A stretch of 64,000 nt of DNA from Venturia oleaginea (taxonomy: Eukaryota; Ascomycota; Dothideomycetes; Venturiales; Venturiaceae). The translations under genes were made by a program, and so were the position numbers. Positions 10,710 to 23,387 of the stretch are shown here, piece after piece. The notes under the pieces were generated by a model. That model ran no database searches. It was given only the letters and a program-made list of their open reading frames with translations, and was not told the DNA's origin. The stretch covers positions 1,054,001-1,118,000 of the forward strand of contig JABMLP010000004.1 of NCBI GenBank assembly GCA_013176395.1, read 5' to 3'. The stretch's first letter is position 1; each line of letters begins with the position of its first letter.

Positions 10710-11018
10710 GCCTCAGCCAGCCATGTAGATAATTGTGAACACTACGCAGACTCATTCCAAAGTGAGTATGCCAAAAATCAATATATACATGAGTGCTCTA
10801 TCCGAAATCCGGCTATAGGCCTGGATTACACGCCGGGTATGCAAGGCTTGGAAGTGCAAGTGAAGAGAAACCAGCATCCAAGGTGCTTCCAAAACTCCGA
10901 GCAGAAGTGCCAACGAGGACACCAAACCACACAACTCTGCAAATGTACCTGCAATGCTTTTGGCGACAAATTGAAATGCCAAAAATCAAAGAACCTGTGT
11001 CTGAAATGTCGTAATTAA
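10710..11018 (+). CDS. Candidate small cysteine-rich ORF (possible last exon of a secreted protein)
   Basis: The frame is open from just after a TAG at 10707-10709, which could be a splice acceptor, to the TAA at 11016-11018. An internal ATG at 10839 would give 59 residues with eight Cys, spaced C-X7-C-X9-C-X-C-X-C-X8-C-X6-C-X2-C. Two more Cys lie upstream (DNCEHYA and HECS). The dense Cys at the C-terminus, ending CLKCRN, resembles small secreted fungal proteins, but I find no signal peptide or clear first exon upstream. Either an exon is missing from my model, the gene is broken, or this is chance. Function unknown. Confidence 0.35.
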   Translation, partial: ASASHVDNCEHYADSFQSEYAKNQYIHECSIRNPAIGLDYTPGMQGLEVQVKRNQHPRCFQNSEQKCQRGHQTTQLCKCTCNAFGDKLKCQKSKNLCLKCRN

Positions 11019-11218
11019 TCATCAGCATCAAAAATTTCCCCTACGCTGTACCGTCCTCATGCCCCAAAATCCTTAGAGCGCCAGGCGAGAGTGAATCCCA
11101 AACCTTTTGAAGAACAGTTCCTTTCCACGCCTTCTATGTTTCTCATCCGATTATTGCAAATATAATTGGTAACATAAATAAATGGGTATTTTTGACCAAA
11201 CCTACTCGCACCGCGAGC

Positions 11219-12463
11219 TCATGCATATTCCATCTCTTCTTCTCTCAAGCTTCCACTCTTTTTTCTGAATCCGAAACTACTGCGCATCTTTTTCCATGCA
11301 CTTCCCGACTCTTTTCTTGGCCCGAATCCATTATGAGTGCCTAGACTCGCTGGGCTTCCATAGTCGCACTGTGGAGGTGTGGTCGGAGGCGTCATGGGCT
11401 CGCCGAATGCGCTTGGTGATGACGCCGAGGTATCGTCGGTAAGACCACCAGTTGATATGTCAGCTGGAGAGTGGCTGGATTCGGACTGGTTGGATGACCA
11501 AGGTGATAATACTGCAGATCCGGAAGTGCGTGCTGAGAGGGACTGAGAGTGCGAGGATGTATGCGATATTTGCCGTGTCGAATGCGATAAATTACGAGCA
11601 AAGTGTGAGAAGGTGGAAGGAGCGGAAGATCTGTTCTGTACAGCAGGTGCAGAGAATGGCAACGACATGGATTGTGAAAGGGGTGGTGATGATTTTCGTG
11701 CCTTTCTGGCTCGACGATACATGGCTCGATCATCATATGATCGGCTGCCAGTGGTCACGTCTTCCGTCGAGGTGTTGCGGCTGTTATCGGTGGAGGTGGG
11801 CGGAGCAGTCTGCGGATAGAAGCTATTCAAGAAAGGCACGAGCACAGAATCTTCCATCAGCTCGTACACCTTTTGCACAGCAGTGTCGAGCACGAGGTGG
11901 TGAGGGGGCACCTCGAGGTTGGAGTGCGCAATGAGACCCTCGCGTACGCTAGATGGGATGTTGACCTCACGCGCGCCATTGGGTACAATATATGCCTCCA
12001 GAAGTTTTTGCCATAGCGAAGACACATACTTGCAATCCTCGCTCCCGGCTACGATATCCCCTGTGGGCGAGCGACTAGCCATCTTGTTGTAGTGTTTGCG
12101 ATAGCGTGAAGCGTCCATTGTGAATTCGAGAGTCTCCAGGCAGTGGTTTTGCGAGAGGTATGCCATGAACGCAGACAATGTCCATGGTGGTGGGGAGCTG
12201 TTGGCGAGGATTTCTGAGAGATTTGGACGTCTTGGGCAGTATTGCCCGGTAGCAGAGAAAGGCGATGTCCGGGGTATGGCGACACTCAGTGGTCTTGGTG
12301 AGGAGACGGCTGAGGGAGCGTAGTCGGTCATTTCTTCGTCAGACTTCATCGATTCTATAATCGAGTCGTGTTTGGATTCGTCTTGAGAGAGTGCAGGGGA
12401 ATCTAGAAGGGTCGAGGAGGTTCTGAGTCTGAGCAATGGGCGGATCGATTTGCGATTGCTCAT
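11219..12463 (-). CDS. RGS-domain protein (regulator of G-protein signalling), 414 aa
   Basis: Single-exon model from ATG 12463 to TGA 11219. The frame stays open another 245 codons upstream, but that part is Ser/Pro/Arg-biased and looks like 5' UTR. The chosen start MSNRKSIRPLL begins conserved-looking sequence. The RGS domain spans about residues 82-215: PNLSEILANSSPPPWTLSAF, then YLSQNHCLETLEF, a Tyr-Arg-Lys helix, LWQKLLEAYI, and ELMEDSVLVPFLNSFY at the end. RGS domains accelerate GTP hydrolysis on G-alpha subunits and so switch off heterotrimeric G signalling. The tail is Ser-rich and basic, probably disordered and phosphorylated. The overall plan resembles small fungal RGS proteins of the RgsB type; the exact orthology is not provable here. 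Confidence 0.88.
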   Translation of the reverse strand: MSNRKSIRPLLRLRTSSTLLDSPALSQDESKHDSIIESMKSDEEMTDYAPSAVSSPRPLSVAIPRTSPFSATGQYCPRRPNLSEILANSSPPPWTLSAFMAYLSQNHCLETLEFTMDASRYRKHYNKMASRSPTGDIVAGSEDCKYVSSLWQKLLEAYIVPNGAREVNIPSSVREGLIAHSNLEVPPHHLVLDTAVQKVYELMEDSVLVPFLNSFYPQTAPPTSTDNSRNTSTEDVTTGSRSYDDRAMYRRARKARKSSPPLSQSMSLPFSAPAVQNRSSAPSTFSHFARNLSHSTRQISHTSSHSQSLSARTSGSAVLSPWSSNQSESSHSPADISTGGLTDDTSASSPSAFGEPMTPPTTPPQCDYGSPASLGTHNGFGPRKESGSAWKKMRSSFGFRKKSGSLREEEMEYA

Positions 12464-14449
12464 GCTCTTCCAGATACCTCTCGACGGTCGGCGGGTTAGT
12501 GGTCGATCTTTGGCTCGCTGCTCTTCGCCTTGCCGTGTGCCCAACGACTGCGGCTGCGAGCGACGGGTTCGGAAAGCCAGCTTGGCTGGTAGAGGGATGC
12601 ACAGGAACTGAATTGTGAACAATAGCGAGGGATATTGTCTAGAGCGATTCGTTATCGCAGCATTGGTGCTGGGAAGACCACAATTATCGGGAGGGAGGAT
12701 TCTGGCGCTTGTCGTAAAAGGAAGGAGAGTGGGTTGATGGACAAGTTCAGTGTGGGGAGTTTCTGTGCAACACAAAGGTGGTGGTCGGTCTCGGTCCGTC
12801 GTTGGTTCCCACGGCGGGTCAAAACTGGCTGGTCGATTGCTAGATGGTACGAGGCACGCTGGAGGACAAGAGTCGGCTTGGTGCAGGTGGAAGCAGAACA
12901 GTAGACAGCTTGGATGCGATGGCACAGCGGGAGAAGATTGGGGTGACTGATGGTAGGGTGCGGAGCAAAGCGACAGCGGATAGGTCTTGGGTGTAAGGGT
13001 TGATTGACGAGGGAATGAACAGCGCAGTGGAGGCTGATAACGTCGTAGTTCTATATCGGGCTCGGACAAGGCGCTGACTGGTGAGTAGTAGGTTTGAATA
13101 GATTGGGAGGAGAGGCAAGGGATTGTGTCGAGTAGATGGAGCGTGAAGCGGGCTGGTGGAAGAGAGCAGCTCGCACAGGCTATCAACGAAGAAGCCAACC
13201 AGAATGTTCACCCGGTGTTCTAGCGCCTTTCTTAGTCTTCCATTCTCTGATTAAAGCGGAGCCGGCATCGCTGTCATTGGACCGCTGCGACAGGCCCTCC
13301 AGTGGTCATCTTGGGCTATCGGCAGCCCCATGCGCATCCCATCATCCCACCACCAATTACTGTGTACCGAGCACTGAGCACCGCAGCTTGCCCTCCAGCT
13401 CACTCTCATTGTCCCAGCCCGACGCCGCATCTTGCCCCCTGAGCTCTCCCCAATCCTCCTCGTTACAGAGTTGAGACGGATGATGCCATCGACGTGCTCG
13501 AGGGCGCGCTGTAAAGCAGCACAAGGATGCCCTCACCATCGTGCGCCCACAGTCTACCAGCCTTGTCCATGTTGTTGCGCGGCGATGGATTGGACAAATG
13601 CTTGTAGGCAAGAAACGGCCTCTCGAACCAAGGTTCGCTCAATGCCACATCTATCATCGCTGAAACAGTTGAGCGCCCCCTCTGTTGCTGATGTTTTGCT
13701 TAATCTCCTCCTTCTCACCGCCGTCGACGACTCGCCCCCCGAAGCAGAACACAGGTGGGAAGGCGCACAGCAAAGAGAAGAGGAGAAACGGCTGTGTGGC
13801 ATGCTGCTAGCGAGGATTGGGCATGAAGCTTGCGTTGTGGGCCTCTGGTGGAACGTCAGAGTCTTAGAAACTTCCTCAGCCCAGTGATTTTCATCTTTGT
13901 TCTTCCCGTGGCAGGAGGGCTTCTGGAAGCTTTCCTCCTTTGGCATAGGGGCATGTGCGAGAGCAGAAGGACGTCAGATCATTGTGGGACTGCGGGTCCC
14001 CTCCGATATTACTTCTTCTCGAACACTGATGGAAGCAGGGATAAGCCAGGACTAATCATCTTTTCATGTTGCACTCTCCGCACCAACCACCATGGTACTA
14101 TCCAGCTGCCCCTCCCATCTAAGACCCGAAGAGGTGGCATTTTTCCTCCTCCACGGCCGAGTTTTAGAGCCGCAATATCTCTCACCGCCCAGGCTGGGAA
14201 GTCCAAGATAACAATCAAAAATGGCCAGCAAATCAATTTTTTTCATCAAGCGGTCAACCCAAATGAGACTGCAGCGCGACACTATCAGAGCGCTTTATAC
14301 GCTCGTTCCTCCAATGCTTGCTTTTGCACCTTTGCTCAACAGATCGTATTCCTCGGTTGTAAAAGGGCAAAACACGCATGAGCAAGAGCCATTTTCTCCG
14401 AGTGGCAAACATGTTTTCAACGAGTCGTCCGGTGGGAACAACAAGCCCA
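12464..14449. other. Long leader/intergenic region between RGS and RUS genes
   Basis: About 2 kb, C/T-rich on the RGS sense, probably carrying a long 5' UTR and promoter of the RGS gene and the 3' end of the RUS gene. Overlapping open frames on both strands (13136-14381) are compositionally biased with no domain. I see no supportable gene. Confidence 0.5.
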
Positions 14450-16195
14450 TCATTTGCACACTAATCGGGTGCCACTACGCGTCTCTAGAGCAAACAAATC
14501 AAGATCCCAACCTGCGGCTCTCAGACGCTCCGAGTCCTCATCAAAGCGCTTCGATGTTTGCTCCAATGAGGCAGCAAGTGCAGCGAATTGTAAATTATCG
14601 CTGTCCTTGTCCGAGTTGTCCGCTGCCCATTGAGCGAGGAGCGAGCCCTGGCTCCAAGCTTTCAACTGTGATTGCGCAGTGGTACCTTGTTTCAATAGAA
14701 TGTATACTGTGGATACTTCCCTATTGAACCACAGGATATACGTCTCCGACTTATAGAGGTCAACCAATCTGGCAAGTTCGTTGCCGTGTAGAGTAACAGA
14801 CCCAGTTGTTGTGCAAGCGCCTTTTGACACGACCTTCATGAGCTGTTGAAGGCTGACACCAATCCGGCAATAGCCAATCACTTGGTCATGCGATCCTCGA
14901 AGAACACCATCCCTTTCGAAGATACGCTCGCGCTTTGAGACATCCTTCGGCGACAAGACTTTGTCATATGCCAACAGATGGGAGAAGACGATGTTCGCGC
15001 GCTGGCGATTCAGTGATCTCATGCTTACTGCACGCACTGCCCACGTATTCATTAAGAGATGAATTGTCAGCAACACTAGCATCGCAGTCCATGTCGCAAC
15101 TGGCGTTGAGATCCAGGAGACTGCGACGCTGCCTACCTACACGATAAGGTCAGACGTGCACGATTTGCCAGGTCTAGAAAGCTTGTCACAAACCAGCATG
15201 CCCATGAGCGAAATCACTGTTTCCTGGCTGGAATCTTTCTGCGATCATGATTAGTGATTAGCTCCATGATTTTCAACGGCTATCACCAGCTTGTCATGCG
15301 ACTTACAGCGTTGAGCTCGCCCAAGTTTCCCCACTTAGCAAAATGCGCGCTCAAGCTAGCTTTGGAGCTGCCAGCCGCCACGCCGCAGAGAGCCCGTAAA
15401 ATGCTTGAGAAGCTTAGGACGAGTACCCTGACGGGCTTCGGGAATGCTGGCGAAAGACAGTCTAGTATCATAGCGGTATCGTTGAGGTAATCGGCGGCAA
15501 GCCGATACATTTTGCACTCGGGCTCAAGGCTGGTTCCCAGTTTGTCAGCAAAGAGAATGGTTGCGAGTCTACCGGCACTGTCTTGCAGAACCGACAAGAG
15601 TAATGCGGCAGTAGGAGATACCGAAGCATCACCTACGCCCACTCCTATGATAAATGTTAGCATGTTTTCGATGGATGCTCGTCGGATTGGTGCGCAAACG
15701 TGTGGAAAATGAAATCAGTCGAGAACTTGCCTTCCAAGACAGCCCTTGAGCTCAGCATGCCAGCGATTGAGCTTGAAAACGCTTGCAAAGAGTCCTACGA
15801 CATTATTCAGTGAACCGTCGTCGAAACAAAACACGTGCACATGCATACATAGATTTGGTACCTTCACATCCCGTCAGCAAAAGTAGACACATCTCACCCC
15901 CATCAACTGAACTCACTTCAGATAATCATCCGTGACACTGTGTGGATATCCCGCTGGCAGAAACACATCCACGCACTTATTCCATGTCGTTCTTAAGGTT
16001 GGCTTGTTCGGAAGCTACAACACGTCCTGTTAGTCTTGATCCATCTTCGTCATCGCACTTGGGCTTGGAAGCGCTCACGACGACATCGACGCGCGCCGCT
16101 TCTTTGTCGGATCGCTTGGAGAGTGATTGGATGTAGGTTGCGACTAGGTTGCCGGCTTCGTCATATTCGTCGATGTTGAGTTTTGGTTCCGACAT
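14450..16195 (-). CDS. RUS family (DUF647, root UVB sensitive-like) protein, 453 aa, seven exons
   Basis: Exons (minus): 16195-16079, 16014-15917, 15861-15849, 15794-15731, 15644-15307, 15238-15194, 15136-14450; 1362 nt in frame. The diagnostic RUS core is present: DVFLPAGYPHSVTDDYLKYQ, then IYDSLQAFSSSIAGML, GVGVGDASVSPTAALLLSVL, DSAGRLATILFADKLG, AKWGNLGELNAKDSSQETV and SVAVSWISTPVATWTAML. RUS proteins are membrane-associated and conserved from fungi to plants and animals. The plant founders act in UV-B sensing and vitamin B6-related development; the fungal role is unknown. Several hydrophobic helices are evident. Exon 3 is only 13 nt, and the intron after exon 4 has a GC donor (AAG|GCAAGT), both supported by conserved sequence across the joins. 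Confidence 0.9.
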
Positions 16196-17892
16196 GTTGG
16201 TGATGGTGGAGCTTCATATTTGGACCACAGCATGTCGGGGAAGCGAGGACTTGCATTATGCTTCAACAATAATTACAACAACACTTTTTGCATATTTTCA
16301 ATTCAAGTGTCAATTCAGGTCAAACACAACGCCCGTATATCTTCTAAATTTAGGCATGGACGGTATTCTTTGACTCTTCGTCATCCGCTGATACCCTGCT
16401 TCTAGGATTCTTGGCTATCAATTTCAACGACAAGAATAGCCTCTCAATATCGCGAGATCGTGCGACATCTTATGTAATATCCGATACTCTCCCAATACAT
16501 CTTATCAACACCATCGCAGTCCAATCAACAGCTTCCCAAACCCTCGGGACCGATGCCACCTCCGCTCCTCCAGTTTCTCCAGCACATCCGGACATGCATA
16601 AAAAAGGGTTCAGAGCGTTCTATTTCCTTGTCCCATGACGTGGAATCCACCGATGATAACGAGGAATGACGCGGGAACTGGTCTGGGAATGGGGTATAGG
16701 GTACGTGATCTTCACCTCCACCTCCGTACTATGGAAGATACCAGGTCATCCGTCTCTTCTAATGGTACCCAGGTCCTGTTCTTCGCTTTCGGATGTAGTT
16801 TTTGGACAATACCCTCATACTATTGTAGTTTCGAGTGATTGACGATGATTCTCTGAGAATCCAGTTGAAGTTATGAGAAACCAAGAGGGACAGCACAGGC
16901 CTATATCATGGCCGACTTACTCTAGTTTTTCAACTAAATCCCTTCGACCTTGGGGTAACATATTTCGGAGTTTATCTTTTGTTTGTGTAGTATTTTAGGA
17001 CTACCGTTATGTTTGATCGTCCGATCGCCCTCATGGCTTCTTACTTTACAGGGCAAAAGAAGGTTACTTCTAATCCCCGCCTTCGCATATGCGCTCAGGT
17101 TGTCTTTACTAAATCTTCGTAAATAGTAGGTTTTTCCTTCTCGTCCTTTTACGAGTTCACTCTTCCAATCTTTCTGCACTTATAGCTGAGAAGGGCTTAG
17201 TTATAACCCTACGTTGGGAAGGAGAAGTTAGGCCAGGTAGAAGGATTCTGTCCTCAATCGCTTGAAAATCACAATATTATCCTCCCGGTATTGACGATTC
17301 AGATCTTCGTAATGAATTCACTGAAGGGCCACTGACGGGCCTACTCGGATCTTATATACTCTTTCGGTAGAGCACTGGGCTCTTGATTAGTATTACTTGC
17401 GAGGCTAACCAGTGCTTTATAGTCGCTTCCGGTCTTACTCGTAAATTGAGCGAATCAGACAGTCTGTAGAGTTAAGATACAGAGAGGATTTCGGACGCTT
17501 GACGAAGTAACCATGTTACCTGAAATTGATCGTGAGAGTCTTAGAGTTAAGATTAAGGTGAATAAGAAGCTCGAGAAGAGGAGAATTTCCTCCTGTAGAG
17601 ATCTTTCGTTTACCAGAATCTGTTCAAGATGAATATTTTTAGTTGGGTAGATAATATATGAATGCGAACGACTGTACGAGTCCGGAATACTAGCCAAGCT
17701 GTTCGGATACTAATTGCAGCATCTATCCAGATTATCCCCCCGAAAGTGAAATTATCCATCGAGGTTTCCGAACCCGTGGAAATGGAACAAGGCTATAATA
17801 ACTTCAACTGTCTTCGCCCGAGGAAACCCATATTCATTAGTTCGACTCCTCTTTTTCATTCCAGACAACCAACCCACCAACTACGATACAAA
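16196..17892. other. Intergenic, AT-rich and probably RIP-affected from 16850 to 17700
   Basis: No gene that I can support. The left half holds the promoter of the leftward RUS gene. The right half is AT-rich with short frames only. A stretch at about 17356-17413 resembles part of a lysine tRNA (see findings). Confidence 0.5.
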
Positions 17893-18356
17893 ATGCATTT
17901 TTCAGCCCTTGTCCTCCCCTTAGCATATCTCATCGGGTAGGCATCCCTCGCAACCTCAACAAATCCCTTTAGCTGACAAAAAAAAAACATAGTCTCACAA
18001 CAGCCGAGTCCGTCCCCTTCGCCGGCGCCCTCGAACGCGGCTGCTGCAACCCCAAAAATGGAAACTCTTGGAAGAATATAAACACAGCGAACTGCTGCAG
18101 GGACGCAAACATCAAAGGAGTCGTGCACGAGTACAGTAAGGGCAAAACGGCGGTAAGTCCCAGATTTCACTCCAATAGATACAGACCATTACCGGTGATT
18201 TTCTCCCTCGTAATCGCTTGCTGACTCGCTTTTGTTGTTGGTGCTTAGTGTTGGGTGGCTCCGAATCTTGGGGCTGCTTACAATAAGTGTTGTGTTGATG
18301 CGGGAAATTACAACCACACTCCGGATTGGATCGCTTGTCCTCCTTTCTGGACTTAG
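17893..18356 (+). CDS. Small secreted cysteine-rich protein (103 aa), effector candidate
   Basis: Exons 17893-17936, 17993-18152 and 18249-18356; introns 56 and 96 nt with GT-AG ends. The N-terminus MHFSALVLPLAYLIGLTTA is a signal peptide, with cleavage probably just after TTA. The mature part of about 80 residues has eight Cys in a paired pattern: GCC, NCC, TACW, KCC and IACPP. Several Asn/Lys and Trp-containing segments (NSWKNI, PDWIACPPFWT) lie between them. Size, signal peptide and even Cys count match small secreted proteins of plant-associated fungi, where disulphides stabilise the protein in the apoplast. I recognise no named family. It stands alone in an AT-rich neighbourhood, as effectors often do. 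The role as effector is an inference. Confidence 0.78.
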
Positions 18357-19987
18357 GTGGGGAAGGAGTATGGCTGGTTTCTACTACTTGTAGCTGGTAT
18401 TCGAGTGTAGTTTAGCTACTCCTAGGGAAGTATCGATATGCTTCCCAATCGCTTTATTCGAGATGTTCCGGCCATTCTTCATTTATTGATGGTGCGTTGG
18501 GCTTTAATTTATTTTTGGCCTACCAATCTAACGTTGTCTTGATTAATCGGAGATCGGAGGAATATATGAATCTACTTATTGGAATGGATTTAACTAGCCT
18601 TTATCCATGCCTTTTGGGACCTGGAACTCGGGTGAGATGGTAGGTATACATACCCTATAACAACGACCAACGTGTCCGTACATGTCATATCGAGAAAGAA
18701 ACAGCTTTAAGGCCTCGGGGTTGTACTCAGAGTCCGATATGTTGTTCCAAGTTAATATACCACAGGCCTTAACACGTAAAAAGGTCTCAGATTACATAAT
18801 CACAAAGCGAAACTCCCAAAACCTCGACTCAGTGTTAATCAACACGGTCCAGCTACCTGGTCAAATCTACTACCTCCTACCTCCACCCCATCACAGCCTC
18901 CACCAACCCCGCCATCATAAAGGTAGAAACGAACCATCATGGTACCCATCCCAAAAATCTCGGTTCCACCAGTTGTCCATCCCGAAGAGAATCATCATCT
19001 TGAAAACGTCAATCAAACAGCATCTCACCCATTATCGGTCTGTCAAATCAGATATCGAAACCATCCGAATATCCCCAGACACACCAGTCACATCATGTAT
19101 CGAAAGCATCACGGTATACACAGTAGCAATGGTTCCAGCCGTTCCTTGTCAATCCAGTCTTTGAAACGAAAGCTAGAAGCTGGCTGATTTTGGTTCGTAG
19201 AAGGGTGAGTACCATGGTTGTTGTGGAGAAAGAAGACGCGTGGAAGGAGTTTAGAAGTTGGGTTGCGTGATTCATGAGGTATTGGTGGCTGTGAATGATA
19301 GATGTTTAAGCAAACGTTTGTCGGATGGAGGGTGCGATGATGCTGATGTTCCATGTTGTAAGCAACAGACAGGCGCCAGAGATGCCATCCAGACAATTTC
19401 GTAAAGTTTGTCTTCCACAGATGAGCGTTTTCAATACCGAGTTAAAGAGTCGTAATAAGCACTTGGTTGAAGCTGAAAAAAAGAGCGGGGAAATGATGGC
19501 TCTTATAGATAGAATACACGAGGAGGAACAAAACGGACACTCTGGCGGAGGTAAATATAGTTTCACAGCAGTCTCTCAAAAAAATCATCGAGATGCCTGG
19601 AGTAGGAGATTGTTTCTTATTTCTCCTTCTCCAAAGCTGGAATTTCTTGCTTGGGTCATCAGGAGCAGAGCTGTCGATTATGTGGCATTCGCACATTGAA
19701 TGTTGCATGGCACCGACTGAGGTTGAGATACAAACGTCGACAAAGCAACCGCGCGTTGAGTTTTACTAGGATAAAAGTCATATCCGATCCAAGACATTCT
19801 GCGAAACCTACTGCATCATGACAAGCACCAAGGACACGCAGAAAAACGACGAAAACATCAAATCACAACGAGCGTCACCAGACCCAAACTCTTCAACCAG
19901 AAATATATTATCATTTCCTCGACAGACGGCTGATTCCCATCCTCCACAGCCACGTTTCCAAACCCATCCCAAAAACCTCACCAAGAC
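18357..19987. other. Intergenic, no supportable gene
   Basis: Several short overlapping frames (18682-19164 plus, 19109-19708 minus and plus) without domain, signal peptide or consistent splice sites. I see nothing else in it. Confidence 0.5.
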
Positions 19988-20422
19988 TTACTTACAGCTA
20001 TCACTCCCATAAATAAACTTCCCATCACTATTCTCACACCCACAAGTTCCATCCTTAGGACTCTGAATACACGTAGTCCCAAAGCCGGTGCTATTCCCCG
20101 ACCCATCCCAAAAGAAAGTCCACGCATCGACCTCCTCCGTGAACTCCGTGGGAACGGCGCAAGTGTACGCTGAGCAAGTCCCGTAAGGGGCGCCGTGGCT
20201 TTTATCGTATTTGTGGTCTGTGACGAAGACTGCGAAGGTCTGTGTCTTTCCTGTTCGGGTGTTGTGGCTGCATTCTGCGGCTTGGATTGCTTTGCTGACT
20301 TTTGTTGGGGAGCAAGCTAGTTTTGCGGGTTTTGCGCCTTTTGTGTTTGAGCTGCATGGGGCGAGGGTTGCTGATGCTGTGAGGGCGATGGCGAAGAGGC
20401 TGAGGAGGGTAGAGAATTGCAT
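19988..20422 (-). CDS. Secreted Cys-rich protein of unknown function (144 aa)
   Basis: ATG at 20422. Signal peptide MQFSTLLSLFAIALTASA, cleaved near ATLA. The mature protein of about 123 residues has nine Cys (APCSS, LACS, AECS, GTCS, YTCA, TTCI, GTCGC, DSC) and the aromatic stretch EEVDAWTFFWDGSGNSTGF. It ends ...DSCK just before a TAA. The codons AGC TGT AAG TAA contain a good donor (GTAAGT), so a small last exon, possibly supplying a tenth residue pair, may have been missed; an acceptor lies about 60 nt downstream on the minus strand. No family recognised. Likely extracellular, possibly an effector or wall-associated protein. Confidence 0.7.
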   Translation of the reverse strand: MQFSTLLSLFAIALTASATLAPCSSNTKGAKPAKLACSPTKVSKAIQAAECSHNTRTGKTQTFAVFVTDHKYDKSHGAPYGTCSAYTCAVPTEFTEEVDAWTFFWDGSGNSTGFGTTCIQSPKDGTCGCENSDGKFIYGSDSCK

Positions 20423-21599
20423 GATTGTTGTTGTTTGGGGTGTTAAATGAGTGAATGATTTAATGAGCGACTGGCTGACTGCTTGTTGACGTTGCTTGTT
20501 GATGGGAGTTGATGAGGAAGAATGGAAGCTCTATCTATATACCAGAATAAATCCCTAGATTTGATGTTGGTTTTTTGACTATGGGTCTGAATATCCCTTC
20601 CACCCACAGCCGAGATGAGGTAGAGTAAGCAAGCGATACTGTAGAACTCTCATTATCTTGCCGTGTTGCCATCTGCTTATCATTTCTCGTTTCAAAAGCT
20701 TCCACAGCATTCTTGTCCTTCTCGATACACCTCCAATTCCGCCTGAAGCGAGACGCGATGGAGAAGAAGTCGCTGAATCCATGGAAGCTATTCCTACTCC
20801 TAGAAAGGGGGCGGGATTTGTGAAACGCAATTTCCTGTTTGAAACAAGCTTCTCTACACATCGGCCCGGGATAAAAAAAAAGCATTAGTACTCGTCTCCC
20901 TAGAACAAAGGAATGGAGATGGCGCAGTAAGACGCCACATGCTCCCCAGATGCACGGGCAGGGTGGAACGAAATTGATCAATCGAGTACTACGACATGAT
21001 GCTATGAATAAAGAAGAAGCATGGCCTGTGAGAATGTAAGGATAAGGTGATGTGATTGTAGGAGAGTGAAGATGTCCCGGAGATGGGAAAGGGGTCGTCG
21101 GGTCTGGCGCTGACGCTTAATCGGCATTTCTCATCAATTACTTCCACAGTCTTCAACTCTTTATCAATATTATCTTGATCGTTCGAGTTCGTCCTCTTCC
21201 CAAATTCTATGCTAGCTCATACTCGGCAAGAAATTTTCGTGTGCCCGTTCTTATCGGGATCACGGAAGAGAACTGATCTCCAGTAGAACTAAGTGGAATT
21301 GAATAACAAGGTCCCCAAGGTCCCCAAGATCGAATTAAGCACACTTCATTACCAACAAGAAAAAGAATTCCCACTCATGTTCGAGGACAGCGGGTTCTTC
21401 TTATAATCACGAGAGAACACTCCAGCCAATGCAACGTGCGTGGTTTCAAGCTCATGGTTCAATCTAGGGTCACTTGGACTGGCCAAAGGCAGTATGCGTG
21501 AAGAGAAACTCATGAATTTTTGGTATCAGTAATGTTAGGACATTCTTACGCCACACACCATAGTGTAATCGTGAATCCCGTCATGCCCATAAACGCCAA
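20423..21599. other. Intergenic region
   Basis: Promoter of the secreted-protein gene and downstream region of the MetAP2 gene. Frames at 20535-20981 have no recognisable features. Nothing else seen. Confidence 0.5.
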
Positions 21600-23099
<1,500 letters not shown>

Positions 23100-23387
23100 G
23101 ATGTGTACAGCTGTAGTAGATGGTTTGCATATCAAAATTTTGGCGGGGAGGATGCTTCTGTGCTCAAAAATACGTCTGGGCTCACAAATGCGCCAGTGCC
23201 CCGAGCCACAATCTTGCGGTACTCTATGGCACTATCAAACAATGACGACTTCATTCGAACGTCTGTCCCAACTCATTATTTTCTCGTTCTAATAGCTTAT
23301 TACCACTCTCGTAATGGTAAAGGGGTTAATGGCCATGTCATGAGAATTACATCAACAGTACTCGTCTCCAACACGCGACAATGAGCA
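23100..23387. promoter_or_regulatory. Shared divergent promoter of MetAP2 and mitochondrial J-domain gene
   Basis: 288 bp between two head-to-head start codons (23099 on minus, 23388 on plus). It must contain both promoters, allowing co-regulation of two protein-maturation genes. No specific binding site is claimed. Confidence 0.6.

Noticed and set aside
12464..13198. 245-codon in-frame extension upstream of the RGS start
   Set aside because: Composition is Ser/Pro/Arg/Thr-biased, as in translated leader sequence, and it has no conserved motif; the shorter start begins family-like sequence.
13136..14381. Several frames of 110-180 codons on both strands
   Set aside because: Mutually overlapping, biased composition, no domain or splice logic; treated as leader/intergenic.
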